DNA from: Rhodobiaceae bacterium
Lineage (GTDB): Bacteria; Pseudomonadota; Alphaproteobacteria; Rhizobiales; Tepidamorphaceae
NCBI GenBank assembly: GCA_020637895.1
Contig: JACKJP010000003.1
Location: 248,001 to 312,000, forward strand
Reading direction: 5' to 3'
DNA length: 64,000 nt
A program made the translations under genes and the position numbers. Numbering within the stretch: position 1 is the first letter of the stretch; each line of letters begins with the position of its first letter. A model generated the notes under the pieces. That model ran no database searches and was not told the origin of the DNA. It saw only the letters and a list, made by a program, of their open reading frames with translations. Of this stretch, positions 43,048 to 50,625 are shown one piece after another.

Positions 43048-43847
43048 GCCCGCTGAGCCAACTCTCACCGGATTCGCCGCGCTGCCGGCTTGGACATTTC
43101 CTGCGGTTCGTCGTCAACACGCATCGCAATGAAGCGGGCATTGTCGCCGTGCGCGCCGGCGTGCCGCGCCGACATGTGCTGCTGGCGATGGACGGGCGAG
43201 CGATCCCGGTCAAATCCTACCTGCCGCTCTGCGCCTCGCTGGGCGTTGACCCGGCGACCGGCCTGCCGGGCGATACGCACCGGGCCTTCGAATATGGCGA
43301 GGCCATATTGGCCGCGCGTCTTGCAGACGCGCTGTCTTCTGCCCCATCGGTCAGCCGTCGGGCTGCGTCCGCCGTCGTCGATGGGGGCGGCCCTTCTGCC
43401 CCGGCCTCAGCCGCCGCTTCGCGTCGTCGGGCCGGGGGCCCGATTGTATCCGGCAATGCCTGTTCTATCCGGAGCGTGGCGCGCGAAAGCGGCGTGCCGA
43501 TCGCCACGCTGTCGCGCGCTGTGAACGGCAAGGCGATATCGGTCGACAACTTCCTTGCCCTCTGCCGCTGGCTGAAGGCCGCGCCGCTGAGTTTCGGCGT
43601 GAAATCGCGCGCTACGCTGGCCGGGCTGAGCGCGAGGAAGTGGGCATCTTTGCCCCGCGGTCAATCGTCGCTTCGCTCCGACGTCGCGGGGGCCCATGGG
43701 TCCCCATCGTCGACGGGCAAGGCCCGGCTGCACGATGGGGCAAATAATGTTTCACGGGAAAAGCAGTGGAACACCTTCGCGGGGTCCCCATCCCGACGGC
43801 GCGAAGCGACGGTTGAAGATGGGGCAGAAAACCGGGGTGCGGCATGA
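43044..43847 (+). CDS. Protein with two HTH units joined and tailed by palindromic elements
   Basis: A 267-residue protein. Two similar HTH units are seen: AVRAGVPRRHVLLAMDGRAI near residue 35 and ARESGVPIATLSRAVNGKAI near 148, each followed by a similar helix (SYLPLCASLGVDP, NFLALCRWLKAAP). The linker (residues about 98-133) is encoded by palindromic elements copies 9 and 10, and most of the C-terminal 65 residues by copies 11-13. Native content is therefore little more than the two HTH units. Confidence 0.65.
   Translation: MSPLSQLSPDSPRCRLGHFLRFVVNTHRNEAGIVAVRAGVPRRHVLLAMDGRAIPVKSYLPLCASLGVDPATGLPGDTHRAFEYGEAILAARLADALSSAPSVSRRAASAVVDGGGPSAPASAAASRRRAGGPIVSGNACSIRSVARESGVPIATLSRAVNGKAISVDNFLALCRWLKAAPLSFGVKSRATLAGLSARKWASLPRGQSSLRSDVAGAHGSPSSTGKARLHDGANNVSREKQWNTFAGSPSRRREATVEDGAENRGAA
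43335..43393 (+). repeat. Palindromic element, copy 9
   Basis: TTCTGCCCC-ATCG ... CGAT-GGGGGCGGCCC, complete, in the linker of the double-HTH gene; stem matches copy 3. Confidence 0.8.
43394..43441 (+). repeat. Palindromic element, copy 10
   Basis: TTCTGCCCC-GGCC ... GGGCC-GGGGGCCC, directly after copy 9. Its variable stem GGCC/GGCC is unique to this copy. Confidence 0.8.
43647..43696 (+). repeat. Palindromic element, copy 11
   Basis: TCTTTGCCCC-GCGG ... CGC-GGGGGCCCA, with inner stem GTCG/CGAC around CTTCG; in the tail of the double-HTH gene. Confidence 0.8.
43697..43746 (-). repeat. Palindromic element, copy 12 (inverted)
   Basis: Minus strand: TTTGCCCC-ATCG ... CGAT-GGGGACCCA, with inner stem GGGC/GCCC. 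It abuts copy 11 tail to tail. Confidence 0.8.
43781..43831 (-). repeat. Palindromic element, copy 13 (inverted)
   Basis: Minus strand: TTTTCTGCCCC-ATCT ... GGGAT-GGGGACCCC. It carries the last codons of the double-HTH gene. Confidence 0.8.
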
Positions 43848-44080
43848 CCAGCCTTGCCCCAGTCTCTTTCCTCGACGGCCGCGTGACGCTGCACCCCGGC
43901 GATTGCCTTGATGCGCTGAAGGCGATGCCTTCCGACAGCGTCGATTGCATCGTGACCAGCCCGCCCTATTGGGGGCTTCGCAAATATCTTCCTGAAGATG
44001 CCGTTCGACTGCGCACGGACCTGACTCCGGAACAAATCGCCTATGTCCGCGCCGAACTCGCTAAGGCGGGGGTGGAATGA
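43844..44080 (+). pseudogene. DNA methyltransferase, N-terminal fragment (split gene)
   Basis: A 78-residue fragment of a beta-class amino-methyltransferase. It holds motif IV (CIVTSPPYWGLR near residue 40), the catalytic S/DPPY, then breaks off after a TPEQIAYVRAELAKAG segment at a stop just inside an insertion. The AdoMet-binding motif I and target recognition region are in the second fragment starting at 44718. In an uninterrupted relative the two would form one protein. Whether the fragments associate into an active enzyme is unknown. Confidence 0.78.
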
Positions 44081-44682
44081 TGCAGGTAAAGCCCGTCAAC
44101 ATTCGCCTTGCTGTGAACCCAATGGTGGCATGGCCGGCACAGAGTCAGAAGGTTCGACAAATCGAACCGGAGGGATTCGTTTCCTGCCCAAGGCCGAATG
44201 TGATGGGCATGAAGAGAGCGGGGGCCGGATTTCCCTGCACCGCACGCGACGCATCGGTATTTGTCGCGAGCGTACACGGCGCGTTGGATATCCTTCCATC
44301 GACTAGAAGCGTAAAGCCTTTGGCGCTCCGGCGCGCTGCCGTCTCGATAATTCGGGTTGGCCGCGCCCACTCTGCCGCTCATGCCATTAGCAGCGCCGCG
44401 CAAATAGGGCTTCTCGACAGAAGCCTTCGCGCTAAGCACAGCTTTCGTCTTGGCGCTGTGAGACTTTCCGGCAAACGGATTCCTGACGCCCGGCCGGCGC
44501 ATGTAGTTGTCTTTGCCCGCCAAGTTGGCTCCGCGGGGCCTTGTTGGAATGCCAAAATCGCGAAGTTTCGCGTAAACGCGCTTCGGGTCGCGCCCGACTA
44601 TGGCGCCGATCTCGTAGGTCGAGAGCCCTTCGACCTCGTACTTTTGACGGAGCCAGACCGGGTCCAGATGAGGCGATTTCAT
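44041..44682 (-). CDS. HNH homing endonuclease, antisense, inserted in the methyltransferase gene
   Basis: A 213-residue protein. N-terminal HTH-like part (GLSTYEIGAIVGRDPKRVY), a NUMOD3-like segment (NPFAGKSHSAKTKAVLSAKAS near residue 67), then an HNH nuclease domain (DKYRCVACGAG, LHAHHIRPWAG, LLTLCRPCHHWVH). Such architecture is typical of phage homing endonucleases. It reads opposite to the methyltransferase and its last codons run into that gene, so the stop is supplied by the host gene. Confidence 0.85.
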   Translation of the reverse strand: MKSPHLDPVWLRQKYEVEGLSTYEIGAIVGRDPKRVYAKLRDFGIPTRPRGANLAGKDNYMRRPGVRNPFAGKSHSAKTKAVLSAKASVEKPYLRGAANGMSGRVGAANPNYRDGSAPERQRLYASSRWKDIQRAVYARDKYRCVACGAGKSGPRSLHAHHIRPWAGNESLRFDLSNLLTLCRPCHHWVHSKANVDGLYLHHSTPALASSART

Positions 44683-44717
44683 CCCGCAATGATATCAGAT
44701 TCCGCACGAGGCCTGTC

Positions 44718-45968
44718 ATGATTTACCGGCTCTCAGACATACCAGAGCATTTGCGCGAGTTTTTCGAACCAGCGCACGATATTGAGATCGGACTGGAGCC
44801 GACCCTTGGCGAGCACCTGGCCGTCATGGTCGGGGTGTTTGAGGAAATCCGCCGGGTGCTGAAACCTTCCGGCACCTGCTGGGTCAATTACGGCGACTGC
44901 TACGCGAACGATGGAAAATGGGGCGGGAGCACCGGCGGCAAGCACGCATCTGGTGTTCATGGGCCGACTGGCCCCGGTCGCCGAAAGGTTATGACCGGGC
45001 TCAAGCCCAAAGACCTTTGCATGGTGCCGAACCGGCTGGCGATCGCGCTGCAGGAAGCGGGCTGGTGGGTGCGCAGCGAAATCATCTGGGCCAAGCCCAA
45101 CCCGATGCCGGAAAGCATTCGCGACCGGCCGGCGACCAGCCACGAGAAAATCTTCCTGCTGACCAAGTCGGGCGGTTCGACCTGCTGGCGCCACCGGTCT
45201 GGCGAATGGCGGTTTGCACTTCCTGAACCCGACTATCGCTGGATCCACGGCGAAACCGGCGAGGAAACGGAAACGCCGCAGGACGGGCCGCCCTGGCGGC
45301 GCGTCAATCTCTGGTCCGGCTATGACTATTTCTATGACGCGGGTGCCGTCCGGCAGGGACGGGTCTCTGATGAGAACGCAAACGGCTTTCGTGGCGGATC
45401 GTATGTCGGCGGCGAACCAGGTCGGCGCACTGCTGTCGGGAACATAAGGGTCTCCAAGCAAGACGCGACCGCCGCATCGGCCGACGCTGCCGGCGCATCG
45501 TCCGGGCGGCGCATGGCCGGTTTCAACGCCAGATGGGATGCCGCCGAAAAGAAACGCGCCGCCGATCTCGCGAGCCCCCGCCACGCCGGGCATATCAATC
45601 ACACGAATCTGGATGCCACGCCGCGCGGCGAGGGGCGCAACCTGCGCAACTACGAGCCCGCACCGCTGGCAGTCTGGCCGATCGCGACCAAACCCTTTTC
45701 GGAAGCGCATTTCGCCACCTTCCCGCCGGAACTGGCCGAACGCTGCATCCTTGCCGGATGCCCGAAGGGCGGGCTGGTGCTCGACCCGTTCGGCGGCGCC
45801 GGCACGACCGCGCTGGCAGCCCTGCGGCATGGGCGGCTGGCCGCGCTGATCGAACTCAACCCGGACTATGCGGCGATCGCCCGCAAGCGGATCGAAACCG
45901 AATGGCGGGCGCTGGACAACGCGCCCGCGCATGACGAACCCCTGCCGCTTTTCGGAGGCCAATCATGA
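44718..45968 (+). pseudogene. DNA methyltransferase, C-terminal fragment (split gene)
   Basis: A 416-residue frame starting at ATG 44718 (MIYRLSDIPEHLREFFEPAHD) that continues the methyltransferase: GTCWVNYGDCYA, EIIWAKPNPMPES, then motif I LDPFGGAGTTALAA near residue 355 and RLAALIELNPDYAAIA. Order IV then I marks the beta class (N6-adenine or N4-cytosine). It has its own ATG and could be expressed, but motif IV is on the other piece. It overlaps the next gene by 4 bases. Confidence 0.82.
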
Positions 45969-46465
45969 AACTTGTTCGTCTCAGTCGATATCTGCTGAAG
46001 CGCGCCGAGCGCGTGATGGAAAGCCGGAAGCCGGATTTCCTGATCGGGCCGCAGGGCGACCCCTACATGCAGCGCTGGTGGCTGATCCCGCGAAACCGGG
46101 TGTTCAACATCTATCTGCACCGGATCCTGCACGACGATGACGACCGGGCGTTGCACGACCATCCGTGGCCATCCGTCTCGATCATGCTGAAGGGCAAGTT
46201 GGGCGAACTTTATCGCGGGCGCGATGGTCAAACCCATGTCCGGAAGATTCAGCCCGGCCGCATTATCTGGCGCGGGCCGTGGTTCGCCCATCGTCTGACT
46301 TTGTGGCCGGAGTTTTCTGGCCTAATGCAGCCCTTTGCCGTGACGATCTTCATCACCGGCCCGCGCGTTCGCGAATGGGGCTTTCACTGCCCGAAGGGCT
46401 GGCGGCATTGGAAGGAATTCACCGCGCCTGCCGATCGCGGGCAGATCGGGCGGGGGTGTGACTGA
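45965..46465 (+). CDS. Cupin-like phage protein
   Basis: A 166-residue protein resembling a small cupin: YLHRILHDDDDRALHDHPWPSVSIMLKGKLGEL with a His pair, then IQPGRIIWRGPWFAHRLTL with a third His. Metal binding is likely. I recognise this type as common in phages of Alpha- and Gammaproteobacteria; function unknown. Confidence 0.72.
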   Translation: MKLVRLSRYLLKRAERVMESRKPDFLIGPQGDPYMQRWWLIPRNRVFNIYLHRILHDDDDRALHDHPWPSVSIMLKGKLGELYRGRDGQTHVRKIQPGRIIWRGPWFAHRLTLWPEFSGLMQPFAVTIFITGPRVREWGFHCPKGWRHWKEFTAPADRGQIGRGCD

Positions 46466-46665
46466 TGCCCGAGGAAACCCGCATCACGCTGCAAGACGAC
46501 ACCGCATTGCTGCTGGCGCTAATCGCGCAGTTTCGCGGCTGCGATGTGGATGCGCTGGTCGCGCGGCTGGTGCGGCGTGAGGCGAAGCGGCTCTGCGGCG
46601 TCAAGATCGTGCGGCCGCCGCGGCCGCCTCGCCCGATCGACATAGCCGACAGGCGAGGCTTCTGA
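46465..46665 (+). CDS. Small phage protein
   Basis: A 66-residue protein: RHH-like N-terminus (ITLQDDTALLLALIAQFRGCDVDALVARLVRRE) and a Pro/Arg-rich tail (RPPRPPRPID). No family recognised. Shares one base with the upstream stop. Confidence 0.55.
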   Translation: MPEETRITLQDDTALLLALIAQFRGCDVDALVARLVRREAKRLCGVKIVRPPRPPRPIDIADRRGF

Positions 46666-46673
46666 TGCGGGTG

Positions 46674-47153
46674 TCAGGCAAGATCGTCCAGATCGCAGCC
46701 GAGCGCATCGGCGATGCGGCGCCAAAGCTGAATGCCGCCTTCCTTCCGGCCGGCTTCCAGATCGGCGATATAGGACTGGCTGACGCCGGCATCGGCGGCA
46801 AGCTGTCCCTGTGTCTTGCCGGCGGCCTCGCGCCAGACGCGAAGGGTGCTTTCACCGGCAATGATGCGGTTCATCTGATCCTGGGTGAGCACGGGCCCGC
46901 CGCGTTCCTTCGCGCGGTCATAGGCGGCGACATCCTCGGCCATAAACGGATCGTCGCTGTTCGCTGCATCCAAATGCGCGGGCAGGCGTCGAGCATTCTC
47001 GGTCGCCTCGATCAAGGCAGCTTCCAGCGCCTGCCGGCGCACGACAACAAGATCTTCGCCGCCGGGGGTGTGAACCTCTCCGAAGATCATCTTCTCAAGC
47101 TTCTCTTCTGTGCTCAGCGGCTGCGCCGTCTTGGCTTTCACGTTCTTGCTCAT
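46674..47153 (-). CDS. HTH antitoxin / regulator of a RelE-type module
   Basis: A 159-residue protein. The C-terminal half is an XRE HTH (LRVWREAAGKTQGQLAADAGVSQSYIADLEAGRKEGGI), the N-terminal half is an antitoxin-like extension. ATG 47153 is chosen: AAGGA lies 9 bases upstream, whereas the ATG at 47162 directly abuts it. It follows the toxin gene, the reverse of most relBE pairs but usual for higBA-type modules. Confidence 0.82.
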   Translation of the reverse strand: MSKNVKAKTAQPLSTEEKLEKMIFGEVHTPGGEDLVVVRRQALEAALIEATENARRLPAHLDAANSDDPFMAEDVAAYDRAKERGGPVLTQDQMNRIIAGESTLRVWREAAGKTQGQLAADAGVSQSYIADLEAGRKEGGIQLWRRIADALGCDLDDLA

Positions 47154-47165
47154 GTGTCTCATTCC

Positions 47166-47432
47166 TTAGCGATAGGTCGCTTCGTTTCGGGGCAGGATAT
47201 CGCGGATCGCGATTTCCGTCTCTGTTTCCCTTTCGATCCGGTCAAACAGCACGCGCCAGTCGCCAACCCGAAGCCGGTAGCCATTGCGGCCTTGGAGGTA
47301 AATGACATTGGCAGCAAGGCTCTCCGGATCGTCCGCATATTGTTGAATTTTCGCCGTAATCTGCTCGGCGCGATTGCGGGGCATCCGGCGGAGGGACTTT
47401 GCGGCGTCGCGGCTGTAAGTGATCGTTGTCAT
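47166..47432 (-). CDS. RelE/HigB-type toxin
   Basis: An 88-residue RelE/ParE superfamily protein: MTTITYSRDAAKSLRRMPRNRAEQI, NVIYLQGRNGYRLRVGDWRVLFD and AIRDILPRNEATYR. The Arg-rich C-terminus fits ribosome-dependent mRNA cleavage. The module lies opposite to the surrounding rightward genes, as expected for an independently expressed cassette. Confidence 0.87.
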   Translation of the reverse strand: MTTITYSRDAAKSLRRMPRNRAEQITAKIQQYADDPESLAANVIYLQGRNGYRLRVGDWRVLFDRIERETETEIAIRDILPRNEATYR

Positions 47433-47441
47433 GAGACATAT

Positions 47442-47503
47442 ATAGCAAATAGCGATAATGTCCGCAAGAAAGAAAATAGCAAAACGCGATATTTCTCTAT
47501 CGC
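47442..47503. promoter_or_regulatory. Toxin-antitoxin operator region
   Basis: Near-direct repeats ATAGCAAATAGCGATA (47442-47457) and ATAGCAAAACGCGATA (47476-47491) differ at 2 of 16 bases. An inverted repeat GCGATA-tttctc-TATCGC lies at 47486-47503. They sit just upstream of the toxin gene and may bind the antitoxin complex. Confidence 0.55.
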
Positions 47504-47521
47504 CAATCGCGAGGTTGAGGC

Positions 47522-48214
47522 ATGACGGGGGCGCTTCGCGTGCTGGTCGGGTGCGAGGCAAGCGGCATCGTGCGCCGGGCGTTTCTGGCGCGCGGCTACG
47601 ATGCTTGGTCGTGCGATCTGCTGCCTGCCGAAGACGGCAGCAACCGGCACATTCGCGGCGATGTGCGCGACCATCTGGACGATGGCTGGGACCTGCTCAT
47701 CATCGCGCATCCGCCCTGCACGCGGCTTTGCCGATCGGGCCGGCGCTGGCTTTCTGGCGCGGGCGATCTGACGCCGCCAAAGCAGCTGCCGAAGGGCCGG
47801 ACATGGGCAAGCATGAAACAGGAATTCAGCGAAGGGCTTGACCTGTTTGTCGCGTGCTGGCGCGCGCCGATCGGCAGTGTGGCAATCGAGAATCCGCGCA
47901 TGCACGACATTGCGTTGCGGCGCCTGCCTGCGGACGTGCCCGCGCCGCAGATCGTGCAACCGTTCTGGTTCGGTCATCCCGAATACAAGGCAACGGGCTG
48001 GTATCTGCGCGGATTGCCGCCGCTGGCCGAAACCCGGCGCCTGCCGGAGCCGGAGACGGACAGCGACGAATGGAAGGCCTGGAACCGCGTCTGGCGGATG
48101 TCGCCGGGCGAAAATCGGGGCCAGGAGCGCAGCCGGTTCTTTCCCGGCATGGCGGATGCGATGGCGGCACAATGGGGCGACCACGCCGCCGAACGGGCGA
48201 GGGCGGCGGCATGA
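47522..48214 (+). CDS. DNA cytosine methyltransferase-like phage protein
   Basis: A 230-residue protein: VLVGCEASGIVRRAFLARGYDAWSCDLLP (AdoMet-binding motif I-like), LIIAHPPCTRLCRSG (PC motif IV) and SVAIENPRMHDI (ENP-like motif VI). It is shorter than classic C5 methyltransferases and lacks a clear target-recognition domain, so specificity is unclear. It overlaps the next small gene by 4 bases. Confidence 0.75.
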   Translation: MTGALRVLVGCEASGIVRRAFLARGYDAWSCDLLPAEDGSNRHIRGDVRDHLDDGWDLLIIAHPPCTRLCRSGRRWLSGAGDLTPPKQLPKGRTWASMKQEFSEGLDLFVACWRAPIGSVAIENPRMHDIALRRLPADVPAPQIVQPFWFGHPEYKATGWYLRGLPPLAETRRLPEPETDSDEWKAWNRVWRMSPGENRGQERSRFFPGMADAMAAQWGDHAAERARAAA

Positions 48215-48351
48215 GCCATGCGGCGACGAAATGGGCCTTCGACCATCTCGTTCAACCGGCAAATTCTGCCGGTAGAAGCCGGAGATCAATGCCAGTTTGC
48301 AGGGGCGTTCAAGCGGCGCTACCGGCAGAATTTGCCGGTAGGTCGTCATGA
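48211..48351 (+). CDS. Small phage ORF containing twin palindromes
   Basis: A 46-residue ORF (MSHAATKWAFDHLVQPANS...) that overlaps its neighbours by 4 bases on both sides (ATGA), a pattern of a real gene. It contains two inverted palindromes (48255-48274 and 48320-48339). Similar short ORFs precede replication genes in related phages. Function unknown. Confidence 0.45.
   Translation: MSHAATKWAFDHLVQPANSAGRSRRSMPVCRGVQAALPAEFAGRSS
48255..48339. repeat. Twin 20-bp palindromes in inverted orientation
   Basis: ACCGGCAAATTCTGCCGGTA at 48255-48274 and its exact reverse complement at 48320-48339. Each is itself a 7-bp stem (ACCGGCA/TGCCGGT) with a 5-bp centre. They flank 45 bases just before the replication-type gene. 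Confidence 0.8.
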
Positions 48352-49541
48352 GCATCGGCGCGCTCGACTGGGCCTCAAGGCAGAGGGTTGGCGACGCGCA
48401 GGCACGGTTCTGCCTTGTCGCGCTCGCCAACTATGCCGACGAGCGCGGCCGCTGCTTTCCCAGTCAGGCGCTGATCTCGTCATGGACCGAGATCCCCGAG
48501 CGCACGGTGCGGCGCAAGCTGGCGATGCTGGAGGAAAAGGGCCTGATCCGACGCACGCGCGACCGGCTGGAAGGCGGCAAGCTGGGCCTGACACGCTATC
48601 AGCTGGTGATGGGGAGGGGCTGTGAGAACGCCGTCTCGCCGGAGGCGGATTCGGGTGCTGATGACGGGGCAGAAAACTATCCTTTGCCCCACGCTCAACC
48701 GTCACCTGCGGCGCCGTCGGCGCGGGGCCCCGAGGGCGAAAAATTGCCCTCTTCACCAGCGGCCACTGTGGCCGGTGGACCAGCGGCCAAATCGGCCCTT
48801 CACCAGCGGCCAAGCTTTGGCCGCTCAGAACCGTCAGGGGAACCTTCATCTGAGAGAGAGGGCGCGCGCGAGCGCGCGGGCCATCCGGTTTTTGAAGAGG
48901 GGAGCCCTGAGACGCCGGGGCCAAAGCTGGAAAGCTTCAAACGAAAATGGCCGACAACGGCGCTGGACGCCGCCGAACGGGTGAAAACCGCATGGGAGGC
49001 GCTGACGCCGGACGAACGGGCAGCGGCCATCCACCAGGTGCAGGCCTTCCTCGAGCATCAGGCGAAATTCAAGCGGACCAAGATGATCGGCGGTGACACC
49101 TATCTGCGGGAAAAGCGCTGGGAGCACCTGCCGGAAACGCCGACGGGGCAGACGGCCGAAGCGACGGCATCGCCGGAGCGGATCAAGGCCTGGTCGCGGC
49201 CGTGGTGGGCGATGCTGTTCGCGGCGATCGAACGGGGCGACAGGGCGACGATGGACCGGATGATGCGCTGGGCGCGGGACGGCATGGACATGCTGCTGCG
49301 CGAGGGTGAGGCCATGCCGGACGGGGCGCATCTGCAGCAGCTGAGCACAGCGAACCGGGCATGGCGCGACTGGCAGGAATGGCTGAGCTGGAAAGGGGCG
49401 CGTCTGCCCGAGTTCAAGGGCGGCGATTTCTGGGTGTTCGTGCCCTCGGAGTATCCGCCCGAGATGCCGAAGCGGATGAGCGAAGAGGAATTGCAGGCAA
49501 AGCTGGACGCGCTGCGCGCCGGCGGACAGGGGAGGCGATAG
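48348..49541 (+). CDS. HTH replication-type protein (DnaD/O-like context)
   Basis: A 397-residue protein. N-terminal winged HTH typical of phage replication proteins (ARFCLVALANYADERGRCFPSQALISSWTEIPERTVRRKLAMLEEKGLI), a disordered Pro/Ser/Glu-rich middle (residues about 95-195) and a C-terminal helical domain (AAAIHQVQAFLEHQAKFKR, GGDTYLREKRWEHLPET). The middle is encoded partly by palindromic element copy 14 and contains 11-mer iterons, like the origin inside lambda gene O. Confidence 0.72.
   Translation: MSIGALDWASRQRVGDAQARFCLVALANYADERGRCFPSQALISSWTEIPERTVRRKLAMLEEKGLIRRTRDRLEGGKLGLTRYQLVMGRGCENAVSPEADSGADDGAENYPLPHAQPSPAAPSARGPEGEKLPSSPAATVAGGPAAKSALHQRPSFGRSEPSGEPSSEREGARERAGHPVFEEGSPETPGPKLESFKRKWPTTALDAAERVKTAWEALTPDERAAAIHQVQAFLEHQAKFKRTKMIGGDTYLREKRWEHLPETPTGQTAEATASPERIKAWSRPWWAMLFAAIERGDRATMDRMMRWARDGMDMLLREGEAMPDGAHLQQLSTANRAWRDWQEWLSWKGARLPEFKGGDFWVFVPSEYPPEMPKRMSEEELQAKLDALRAGGQGRR
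48659..48731 (+). repeat. Palindromic element, copy 14, preceded by a partial copy
   Basis: Complete copy 48681-48731: CCTTTGCCCC-ACGC ... GGCGC-GGGGCCCC. Just before it, GATGACGGGGCAGAAAAC (48659-48676) matches the right end of an inverted copy such as that at 43815-43832. In frame in the replication-type gene. Confidence 0.75.
48754..48820 (+). repeat. Iterons (candidate origin)
   Basis: ACCAGCGGCCA starts at 48755, 48779 and 48802 (spacing 24 and 23 bp, about two helical turns), and a GCGGCCAAGCTTTGGCCGC palindrome overlaps the third copy. Similar iterons inside a phage replication gene bind the initiator. Confidence 0.5.
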
Positions 49542-50108
49542 GTGCGGGCGGTTGATCTGGACATGCTGGCGGGGTTGGTCTGGTATGCGCTGCTGGTGCC
49601 GCCGCGCAAGGAGCGGGCGGCGCATGACATCCTGCAGCGGCAGGGCATCGACACCTATTTGCCGATCCGCAAGGAGTGGCGCCGGCGCAACCGCTATTCG
49701 AAGGCAAAGGATCTCTGCGAGTTCGCGGAGACGCCGCGCTATGTGTTCGCCGGGTTCAACCCTTCCTTCGTGCCGTGGCTGTTTCTCGATCGGTTGCCGA
49801 TCATCAGCGGGGTCGTGGGCATCGAGGGCCGGCCCGTGCGCCTTCGATGGGAAGGGCGGGGCGGCCTTGAGCAGATGATGCGGACCTATCCGAGCGCGAC
49901 CTATGTGGCGCCATCGGAGCAGCGCTACATGCATACGCATCACGAATTCACGGTCGGCGACGAGGTGGAAGTGATTGGCGGGGTGCTGGACGGGCGGCGG
50001 CTGAAGGTCGTGAATATCCGTGAGAGTTCAGCCATTTGCCAGATGCTGATGCTGGGCGGCCCACAGGACGTGACGCTGCCGCTTGCAAATCTCGTGAAAT
50101 CTGCTTAG
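49542..50108 (+). CDS. NusG-like specialised transcription factor
   Basis: A 188-residue protein: NusG N-terminal-like domain (WYALLVPPRKERAAHDILQRQGIDTYLPIRKEWRRRNRYSK) and a C-terminal KOW-type region (FTVGDEVEVIGGVLDGRRLKVVNI). GTG 49542 starts immediately after the previous stop. A phage NusG paralogue may act as an antiterminator for the late genes. A terminator-like hairpin follows. Confidence 0.78.
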   Translation: MRAVDLDMLAGLVWYALLVPPRKERAAHDILQRQGIDTYLPIRKEWRRRNRYSKAKDLCEFAETPRYVFAGFNPSFVPWLFLDRLPIISGVVGIEGRPVRLRWEGRGGLEQMMRTYPSATYVAPSEQRYMHTHHEFTVGDEVEVIGGVLDGRRLKVVNIRESSAICQMLMLGGPQDVTLPLANLVKSA

Positions 50109-50214
50109 CGTTTGCAACCAGGATGACCGGGGCTCCCTGCGATCAGCGCATAACCCGGCCCAGAGAGCGGCGAGGCAAAGGCCTGAAACCGTCTCTTATA
50201 AGATCAGGAATAAC

Positions 50215-50247
50215 GCCCGGACGTGACCGCACGTGCCGGGCTTTTTC
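50215..50247 (+). terminator. Rho-independent terminator at the early/late border
   Basis: GCCCGG-ACGTG, 4-base loop, CACGT-G-CCGGGC, then CTTTTTC. It separates the NusG-like gene from the late packaging genes and lies in a 223-base gap without other genes. Confidence 0.78.
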
Positions 50248-50331
50248 ATTTCTGACAAGGGGCAGCGGGCATTGCGCCCATCTCAAAAACTCACGGGCCG
50301 TGGACAACATCTTGCGGGGCTAGGCGACATC

Positions 50332-50625
50332 ATGGCGCTCGCGAATCGCGATGGCGCTCTTCCATGGCGGGGTTGGTACAAGACCGCGCGTTGGCAAAAG
50401 CTACGCTGGTCAGTGCTGGTCCGCGATCTGTTCACTTGCAGGATGTGCAAGCGGATAGAGGCGGACACTTCGAAGCTCGTCGCTGATCACATCAAGGCGC
50501 ATCGCGGAGATGAGGCGTTGTTCTGGGATGCGGAGAATATCCAGACACTTTGCAAGCCGTGTCATGACTCGGCGAAGCAGCAGGAAGAGCAGGCGAGCCT
50601 GACGACGCGCGGCGTCTGGTGGTGA
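50332..50625 (+). CDS. HNH endonuclease of the packaging module
   Basis: A 97-residue HNH nuclease: WYKTARWQKLRWSVLVRDLFTCRMC, VADHIKAHRGD, ENIQTLCKPCHDSAK. Small HNH proteins directly upstream of terminase genes are needed for cos cutting in HK97-like phages. ATG 50332 begins the conserved domain. Confidence 0.85.
   Translation: MALANRDGALPWRGWYKTARWQKLRWSVLVRDLFTCRMCKRIEADTSKLVADHIKAHRGDEALFWDAENIQTLCKPCHDSAKQQEEQASLTTRGVWW

Noticed and set aside
44041..44718. Intein in the methyltransferase
   Set aside because: The endonuclease frame is on the opposite strand, so protein splicing is impossible; an intron or homing gene insertion remains possible.
44733..45962. 409-codon open frame opposite the methyltransferase
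   Set aside because: Shadow of GC-rich codons; the plus strand carries the conserved methyltransferase motifs.
46674..47432. Insertion sequence around the toxin-antitoxin genes
   Set aside because: No transposase and no terminal inverted repeats were seen.
47429..48430. 333-codon minus-strand frame
   Set aside because: Spans the toxin promoter, a methyltransferase-like gene and the small ORF; no ribosome site or family similarity.
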